Origin: Candidatus Nanopelagicales bacterium
Lineage (GTDB): Bacteria > Actinomycetota > Actinomycetes > S36-B12 > UBA10799
Length of the DNA: 5,004 bases
Direction of reading: 5' to 3'
NCBI GenBank assembly: GCA_030699055.1
Contig: JAUYKX010000128.1
Span: 1 to 5,004, forward strand
Positions 1-5,004 of this stretch are shown in pieces (position 1 is the stretch's first letter; every line of letters begins with the position of its first letter). The notes beneath the pieces were generated by a model. The model was given only the letters and a program-made list of their open reading frames with translations. It was not told where the DNA came from and ran no database searches. The position numbers and the translations under genes were made by a program.

Positions 1-2508
1 CTATAGCAGGCCGTCCGCTTGCAGATTGCGAAACGAGAACCAGCCGGGAATCACCGGCAGGATGAATGTGAATATTCGGAACAGCAGAGTCGCCGACAGA
101 GCAATTCCAGTGTCAAGGCCAGCAACGGCTAGACCACCGGCTAGGGCGGCTTCGACTGCACCCAATCCGCCGGGCGTCGGTGCTACCTGGCCGATGGCGG
201 CACCGGCCAGGTAGACGACGGCTATCGCTGCCCACTCGGCTTCCCCTCCGAAGGCGCGAACACACGCAATCAGGCAGGCGCAGTAGCCCAGGTTGAGCAG
301 AAGAATTCCGGCCACTCCCGTTGCGATCTTGGTTGGATCCTGCAGGAGGCTGGCGAGCCGCGGTCCAACCTCGCGGAAGATGGGCATTACTCGGTGCAAT
401 GCCCATCTTCGAGCGGCCGGAATGGCGACCATGCCGACGACTGCCGCCGCCAGGCCGGCGACGATGAACCAGGCCCAAGCAGGCGGGGTGAAGGAGACAT
501 CCTGGCGAGTACCGGCGATCCAGGCGAACAGCAGCAACAACAACAAGTGCGATATGAAGGCGAAGATCTGGGAAACACCGATGCTGGCGGCCGCGAGTGC
601 CGGATGCACACCGGCGCGTTGCAGGTAGCGGACGTTCACGGCCACTGATCCGAGAGTCGGCGGTGAAACCAGGGTCGCGAAGGAGGCCGCCAGTTGAGCC
701 TCGAAGGTCCGCCAGAACTTGAGCTTTTCCGGCACGAACCCATCGACGGTCCAGGTGGCCCCGATATACGTGATCACCGAGAGAATCACTGCCAGGCCGG
801 CCCACCACCAGTTGGCCTGGGAGAAGAGGTCGATCACGTTGATCTGACCCAATTCGGCGAGCAGGATGTAGGCCGCGACGGTTCCGGCGACAATGGTGAA
901 GATCCATTTGAAGCTGAGTCGCTTTATGTTGATCTGCTCGACCTGCCCGTCGGGAACCAGCTCCTCCAGCAGGGTCCGGAGCGATTTCAGCACCTGTTTG
1001 CGCGCTCGTACGGCCCTGCGAGTTTCCGGCGTCAGGGCCAGCGGCTGGAGAACGGCGAGGGATCGACTGAGTCGCTCGGCACCCAACACCTGGCGACCGG
1101 CCGCAACCGCGCGGCGGGGACTGGTCAGCAGGGCCAAAGTACACAGGAGCTCCGCGCAGTCGATGCGCAAAGCCGTGTCGCCCGCAGCCACCGCACCTTG
1201 ATCTCCACCAATGAGCCACACGCCGCCGGTGGAGTCACGCAGGAGGTTGTCCGCCGACAGATTTCGGTGGGAGATATGCGCATCGTGGAGAGTGCGCAGC
1301 GCACGCCAGGCACTGGCCAGGTCTTCGTCGGTGAGCGAATCGGCGACCTCGGCGAACGCTCTTCCCTCGATGTGGGAGTAGGCCAGCAGGGCCGCATCCG
1401 GTCCGACTTCGCTCACGGCTTCCAGTCGGGGCATCGGGGCGCTCGCGGCTTGAGCGGCGTAGGACTGCAGTGCGGCATGCTCCAGGCGATGCCGCATCCC
1501 GTAACCCACCGGCTGAGGTTGATCGCGGACCCGAAGGCGCTGCCAGAGGGCGCTGGCGAGTCCGGCGCCTTCCAGGTCGCGATCCATGACCAGGATTTCG
1601 AGCCGACCACCCGAGCGGGTGGTCGCCGAGTAACGTCGACCGCTGGGTGTTTCGAACGCCGCTCTGAGCACGGTGATCGGAAATCCGGCCAACTCGAGAG
1701 CTGCCGCCACGGCGAGGCCGGGGGGGCGCGTGGTCATCGTCCCGAGTACGAATCGAGTGACGAGCCCTGCGGCCCAACCCAACAAGAAGGTCAGCAACAG
1801 GGCAGAGACAGTGATGCCGCCTCCGACGATGCTGGCGATGATGATGCCTGCGCTGATGGCAACGGCGGCGACGGCCCACCGCGTCCGGTCCATCAGCCGG
1901 GCGACAGTGACGAAGGCGATGGTTGAGGCAAGTACCGCGTTAAGCGGGGCGACCGCAGTGGGAAGCGGTCGGCCGGTCAGGGCGGTCAGTAGCTGCGGGC
2001 CGCCGTAACGCTGGATGGACCAGGCGGCGACGCTCAGCGCGACAAAGGTCAGAATCAGCGCGCAGAGGGCCTCGAGCAATGTCCGCGCCTGTCGCCGAAG
2101 CAGCAGGTCGACCGCCGCCGCTACCGGGAAGACGATCACGCCGATACCGGAAAGCAGGTTGGCCAGGGTCACGAACTGGCTGGGAATTCTGTTCGAGGCC
2201 TCAAACACGTCTTGGTCGAGGCCGCTGGCCGCGCTCGACGCGAAGTAGGCCCCGGCCAGAACGATCGCGGCGGCCGCCAAGACGAGAATCAGCCGGAACG
2301 CATCCGACGGGCGGCGCAGGCGACGGGGAATGACATCACCCTCGATCACCAGCGTGGACTGGGCGGCCACCTGCCGCCGGGACGGCTCGACCGGGCCGTC
2401 GCCGGTGGCCTCTGAAGATCGGTCCTCGATTGGCTGGGGTCGAACCCGTTGCGGAGGACCAGCGGCCCAGGCGGGAGGAACGTGTCCGCCCGGTCCGCCG
2501 TCGCTCAT
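1..2508 (-). CDS. Polytopic membrane protein: N-terminal TM bundle, kinase-like domain, C-terminal LPG-synthase-TM/flippase-like domain
   Basis: The gene ends with TAG at 3-1; the ATG at 2508 gives 835 residues. Residues 1-65 are Pro/Gly-rich and probably disordered. About six hydrophobic helices follow (near 70-92, 113-137, 143-165, 184-206, 211-230 and 233-256). Residues about 260-515 are soluble and kinase-like: an EHAAL helix near 343, HRNLSADN at 414-421 where kinases have HRDxxxxN, and WLIGGDQG at 431-438 near the DFG position. From about 533 come seven or eight more helices, including the hallmark PTPGGLGAVEAAL at 777-789 of the LPG_synthase_TM (UPF0104/TIGR00374) family, related to the flippase half of MprF. 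By family, it may move or bind a lipid or isoprenoid-linked substrate in the cytoplasmic membrane; the substrate is unknown. The TTG at 2583, with a good Shine-Dalgarno sequence, is an alternative start adding 25 residues. I prefer the ATG because the extra codons are less G/C-rich in third position and read unlike a protein N-terminus. The domain call is firm; the function is inferred. Confidence 0.88.
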   Translation of the reverse strand: MSDGGPGGHVPPAWAAGPPQRVRPQPIEDRSSEATGDGPVEPSRRQVAAQSTLVIEGDVIPRRLRRPSDAFRLILVLAAAAIVLAGAYFASSAASGLDQDVFEASNRIPSQFVTLANLLSGIGVIVFPVAAAVDLLLRRQARTLLEALCALILTFVALSVAAWSIQRYGGPQLLTALTGRPLPTAVAPLNAVLASTIAFVTVARLMDRTRWAVAAVAISAGIIIASIVGGGITVSALLLTFLLGWAAGLVTRFVLGTMTTRPPGLAVAAALELAGFPITVLRAAFETPSGRRYSATTRSGGRLEILVMDRDLEGAGLASALWQRLRVRDQPQPVGYGMRHRLEHAALQSYAAQAASAPMPRLEAVSEVGPDAALLAYSHIEGRAFAEVADSLTDEDLASAWRALRTLHDAHISHRNLSADNLLRDSTGGVWLIGGDQGAVAAGDTALRIDCAELLCTLALLTSPRRAVAAGRQVLGAERLSRSLAVLQPLALTPETRRAVRARKQVLKSLRTLLEELVPDGQVEQINIKRLSFKWIFTIVAGTVAAYILLAELGQINVIDLFSQANWWWAGLAVILSVITYIGATWTVDGFVPEKLKFWRTFEAQLAASFATLVSPPTLGSVAVNVRYLQRAGVHPALAAASIGVSQIFAFISHLLLLLLFAWIAGTRQDVSFTPPAWAWFIVAGLAAAVVGMVAIPAARRWALHRVMPIFREVGPRLASLLQDPTKIATGVAGILLLNLGYCACLIACVRAFGGEAEWAAIAVVYLAGAAIGQVAPTPGGLGAVEAALAGGLAVAGLDTGIALSATLLFRIFTFILPVIPGWFSFRNLQADGLL
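376..410. repeat. Perfect 13-bp inverted repeat with a 9-nt loop, inside the membrane protein gene
   Basis: The plus strand reads GAAGATGGGCATT (376-388), then ACTCGGTGC, then AATGCCCATCTTC (398-410). The arms are exact reverse complements, so the mRNA could form a 13-bp hairpin. It encodes the loop between two C-terminal membrane helices (about residues 700-711 of the 835-residue protein). It is not followed by a T-run in either direction and lies well inside the gene, so it does not look like an intrinsic terminator. Confidence 0.9.
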
Positions 2509-2567
2509 TCGGCGATGGTCGCAGATGCGGCTTCCCCGATGTCGGATGCTCGTGGTTTTGTTGGGTG
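2509..2567. promoter_or_regulatory. Short divergent intergenic region between the membrane protein and adnA
   Basis: With the preferred starts, only 59 bp separate the two divergent genes, so promoters or 5' ends for both must lie here or reach into the opposite coding region. I see no convincing -10/-35 pair. Neither the ATG at 2508 nor the ATG at 2568 has a well-placed Shine-Dalgarno; GGGGAAG on the minus strand (2537-2531) is about 22 nt from the 2508 start, which is too far. Leaderless transcripts, common in actinobacteria, are one explanation. Regulatory content is inferred from layout alone. Confidence 0.4.
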
Positions 2568-5004
2568 ATGGTCCCGGGTTCAACTACTTTTCCTGCTTCC
2601 ACCGCTGCTGAACCTGACGCTGTGGTGCTTGATGAAGCCCAACAGCGGGTAGTTGATCACGCCGGTGGACCGATGCTGGTGCTCGCCGGCCCGGGAACCG
2701 GCAAGACGGCGACCATCGTGGAGTCGGTGGTGGCCCGGTTGGAGGGCCGGGGCTGCGCGCGAGTACCGGCGGAACGAGTGCTGGCGCTGACCTTCGGTCG
2801 ACGTGCGGCGGCCGAATTGCGCACCCGTATCGCACTGCGCATCGGAAACGGCGTGTTACCGGTTGTGGCTACTGTTCATTCGTTCGCCTTCGGCATGGTC
2901 CGGCGACTCTCACCGGATGCGGCGACGATTCCTCGCCTGCTGACCGCGCCGGAGCAGGAGCGGCGACTGCGGGAGCTATTCACCCATGCGGTGGCCGAGC
3001 GTCGGGTGGCGTGGCCAACCGCATGGCAGGCCGCCTTGGGTACAGCCGGGTTGGCAGCCGAGTTGCGGCAGTTCATCACCCGAGCCGACGTGCTCGGAAT
3101 GACCCGTCAGGAAATTGAGTCCGCAGGTCGGGGCCGGCACGTGGTTTGGTCGGCGTTGGCGGCCTTTCGGGACGAGTATCTGGACGTGTTGGGCGCCGAA
3201 GGGGTCGTTGACTACGTCGGAGTGATCAACGCCGCTTCGGCCATGTTGGGAGAACTTTCCGAACCGTTGTTCGATGCGGTGTACGTCGATGAATATCAGG
3301 ACACGGATCCGTCGCAGGTTCGGATGGTGCGGAACCTGGTTCTACCTTCGACCACTCTGGTCGCGGTCGGGGATCCCGATCAGGCCATCTACAGGTTCCG
3401 GGGGGCCGACGTCGGGGCGATTCGTCGTTTCCGCGATGAGTTTCACGACCCGGCCGGGGCTGAAGCGCCGATTGTCGTGTTGCGCACCTGTCGCCGATCG
3501 GGTTCCGTCGTCAGCCGTGCTGCCCGGCAAGTGATCGGACCCGTATCGCTCGCCGGTTTGCCTGCATCGGCGCAGCGGGACCACCGCTCACCGCTGATCG
3601 CGAACCGGGACGAGTTGGACGAGGTACGCGTGATCGAATTCCCGTCCGCCGCCCAGCACGCGGTGGGGGTTGCCCGGTTGGTCGTCGCCGCGCGGGACGG
3701 TCGGCGTGCTGACCGCTGGTCTGACATCGCCGTCTTGGTTCGATCCGCGGTTCGCGATTTGCCCCCACTGGCCCGGGCGATGTCGGCGGCGGGAATCCCG
3801 GTTGCCGTACCAGGGGACAACATTCTGCTGCGGGATGACCCCAGCATCGCTCCCGTGCTGGCTGTGCTGCGGGTGGCCGCCGAGCTTGAGTCACTGTCTC
3901 CACAGATGGCGGCCTTCCTGGCTCAGTCACCCCTGGGTGGCCTTTCTCCCACTGATCTGCGTGTCGTCACCAGGGAGTTGACGGCGCGACTCAAGCTGGA
4001 TGTCGGCGAATCGCGCCGGGTTCCCGAACCGGCCGAAGGAGAGGAAGCAACGTTCGTGTCCCGTGGCTTCGGGGCCGATCTGCTCGCCGGGGAATTGCGC
4101 CGCGCTCGTCCGTTCTCCGGGATGGAAGGACCCCGAATCGATCGGCTTCGCCGCCTGGCGGGTCTAATCGTCCGAGCGCGAGAACTGATTCAGCGGGGCA
4201 GTCCGGCGCAGGAGGTTCTCTGGTCAGTTTGGTCGGGCTCCGATTGGCCAGATCGACTCGTCGCGGCAAGCGGTTCCGGTGGGGCGGTGGGCCGAAATGC
4301 CGATCGGGTTCTGGACGCGGCGGTTGCCCTGTTCTTCCTGGCCGGGCGGGTGGACGGGGCTGGGCCGGGCGAGTCGCGGGGTACGCGCAATTTGTTGGAC
4401 GAGGTGGCCGATCAGGAGATTCCGGCTGGGCTCGATGTGGCTGGCGACGCACCCGGCGATCGAGTGTCGTTGATGACGGCGCACAGGTCCAAGGGCTTGG
4501 AGTGGCCCGTCGTCGTCGTGGCGGGGGTGCAGGAAGGCCTGTGGCCGGATGTTCGCGGGCGTTCGTCCCTGCTGGCCACCGACGAGCTCGGCACCTGGTT
4601 TGACGAGCCGGTTCCCGGGCCGGTCGAGGCTCTGGCCGATGAACGGCGGCTGTTCTTCGTGGCTTGCACCAGGGCCTGTCGCAGCCTCACCGTCACCTGC
4701 GTCAAGTCCCCAGACGATGGCGGTTCGCAGCCATCCCGATTCGTTTCCGAGGTTCTTCGGGCCGAGGGGGTCGAGGTGGTTTCCGCCGGATCCGGTGGCG
4801 CGGAAATCTCGACGGTTCCCGAACTGCTCGGCGAACTGCGGTGGACATTGGCGAGACCGGATGCCCCGCCAAATCTGCGAGCGCGGGCGGAGGACATCCT
4901 CGGGCAGGCGGCCCAGGGTTCTTTGGTCGGTTTGGCAAAGCCGCTGAAGGCGGCTGATCCGGCCAATTGGTGGAACAAGCGCCCAACTACTGATGGCGGT
5001 CGGC
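2568..5004 (+). CDS. adnA: AdnA-like ATP-dependent DNA helicase (UvrD/Rep type), 3' end beyond window
   Basis: The frame is open from the ATG at 2568 to the window edge, giving 812 residues plus one base. Superfamily 1A helicase motifs occur in order: a Q-motif-like LDEAQQRVV (21-29), Walker A GPGTGKT (41-47), motif Ia ALTFGRRAAAEL (73-84), Ib TVHSF (102-106), Walker B DEYQD (241-245), motif III VGDPDQAIYRFRGAD (267-281), motif IV LRTCRRS (305-311), motif V TAHRSKGLEW (637-646) and motif VI DERRLFFVACTRA (691-703). In mycobacteria AdnA (about 1,050 residues) pairs with AdnB; each has an N-terminal UvrD-like motor and a C-terminal RecB-like nuclease, and the dimer translocates 3' to 5' and resects double-strand breaks for recombination. 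The motor is complete here; the nuclease lies outside. Walker A reading GPGTGKT rather than GAGSGKT, and the lack of a long leader before the Q-motif, favour AdnA over AdnB. A stand-alone UvrD-like helicase is possible. No strong Shine-Dalgarno precedes the ATG; GTG at 2565, 2622 or 2625 are alternatives. Confidence 0.88.
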   Translation, partial: MVPGSTTFPASTAAEPDAVVLDEAQQRVVDHAGGPMLVLAGPGTGKTATIVESVVARLEGRGCARVPAERVLALTFGRRAAAELRTRIALRIGNGVLPVVATVHSFAFGMVRRLSPDAATIPRLLTAPEQERRLRELFTHAVAERRVAWPTAWQAALGTAGLAAELRQFITRADVLGMTRQEIESAGRGRHVVWSALAAFRDEYLDVLGAEGVVDYVGVINAASAMLGELSEPLFDAVYVDEYQDTDPSQVRMVRNLVLPSTTLVAVGDPDQAIYRFRGADVGAIRRFRDEFHDPAGAEAPIVVLRTCRRSGSVVSRAARQVIGPVSLAGLPASAQRDHRSPLIANRDELDEVRVIEFPSAAQHAVGVARLVVAARDGRRADRWSDIAVLVRSAVRDLPPLARAMSAAGIPVAVPGDNILLRDDPSIAPVLAVLRVAAELESLSPQMAAFLAQSPLGGLSPTDLRVVTRELTARLKLDVGESRRVPEPAEGEEATFVSRGFGADLLAGELRRARPFSGMEGPRIDRLRRLAGLIVRARELIQRGSPAQEVLWSVWSGSDWPDRLVAASGSGGAVGRNADRVLDAAVALFFLAGRVDGAGPGESRGTRNLLDEVADQEIPAGLDVAGDAPGDRVSLMTAHRSKGLEWPVVVVAGVQEGLWPDVRGRSSLLATDELGTWFDEPVPGPVEALADERRLFFVACTRACRSLTVTCVKSPDDGGSQPSRFVSEVLRAEGVEVVSAGSGGAEISTVPELLGELRWTLARPDAPPNLRARAEDILGQAAQGSLVGLAKPLKAADPANWWNKRPTTDGGR
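2584..2594 (-). promoter_or_regulatory. Candidate Shine-Dalgarno for an alternative TTG start of the membrane protein gene
   Basis: On the minus strand the sequence reads AGGAAAAGTAG directly before a TTG codon at 2583-2581. AGGA lies 7 nt from that TTG, which is ideal spacing, and the TAG just before it (2586-2584) is an in-frame stop, so TTG is the first possible start in this frame. If used, it adds 25 residues and makes the gene overlap the first 16 bases of adnA on the opposite strand. The match may be chance, because this stretch is also early adnA coding sequence. Confidence 0.35.

Noticed and set aside
376..410. The inverted repeat as a Rho-independent terminator
   Set aside because: There is no T-tract after the stem on either strand, and it lies more than 370 bases before the end of the gene.
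535..546. CAA x4 trinucleotide tract
   Set aside because: It encodes part of a leucine run inside a membrane helix of the left-hand protein and is too short to be a notable microsatellite.
113..1219. A 368-codon minus-strand frame overlapping the membrane protein gene
   Set aside because: It is a shifted frame of the same gene, and its Arg/Pro/Gly-rich translation has no hydrophobic helices or motifs.
694..1926. A 410-codon open frame on the plus strand, opposite the membrane protein gene
   Set aside because: Its translation is rich in Gly, Arg, Gln and Asp with no recognisable domain, and it lies wholly antisense to a gene with clear membrane helices and family motifs. Long shadow frames are expected in G+C-rich DNA.
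4665..4700. Cysteines in and after motif VI of AdnA (residues 700, 704, 711) as a possible Fe-S site
   Set aside because: Three closely placed cysteines are suggestive, but AddB-type clusters use cysteines mostly from the C-terminal nuclease region, which is outside the window, so nothing can be supported.
3443..4978. Several minus-strand open frames of 66-188 codons and plus-strand frames within adnA
   Set aside because: They lie within the continuous helicase frame whose motifs are all in order; their translations are low-complexity Arg/Pro/Ser-rich sequence typical of shadows.

Overview
The window looks like chromosomal DNA from a high-GC Gram-positive bacterium (Actinobacteria). The base composition is G+C-rich, long antisense shadow frames are open throughout, and both genes belong to types that are characteristic of actinomycetes. 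I cannot name the genus. There is no sign of a phage, transposon, CRISPR array, tRNA or rRNA.

There are two large genes, transcribed divergently from a short shared start region. The left half (1-2508, minus strand, possibly starting at 2583) encodes a polytopic membrane protein of about 835 residues in three parts: an N-terminal membrane bundle, a cytosolic protein-kinase-like module, and a C-terminal LPG-synthase-TM/flippase-like bundle (TIGR00374/UPF0104 type). The kinase-like module appears degenerate. It contains no lysine at all and reads HRN where an active kinase has HRD, so a pseudokinase is the best reading.

The right half (from 2568 on the plus strand past the window edge) encodes the first 812 residues of a UvrD/Rep-type superfamily 1 DNA helicase. 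It best matches AdnA, one subunit of the actinobacterial AdnAB helicase-nuclease that resects DNA double-strand breaks. All the helicase motifs are present in order. The C-terminal RecB-like nuclease domain and the expected adnB gene would lie beyond the window.

The two genes have no obvious functional link and seem to share only a start region. The most unexpected sequence feature is a perfect 13-bp inverted repeat with a 9-nt loop inside the membrane-protein gene (376-410). It lies in a patch of relatively A+T-rich sequence with several codons that are usually rare in such genomes. The rest is ordinary core-genome sequence, and I do not see strong evidence for a new multi-gene system here.
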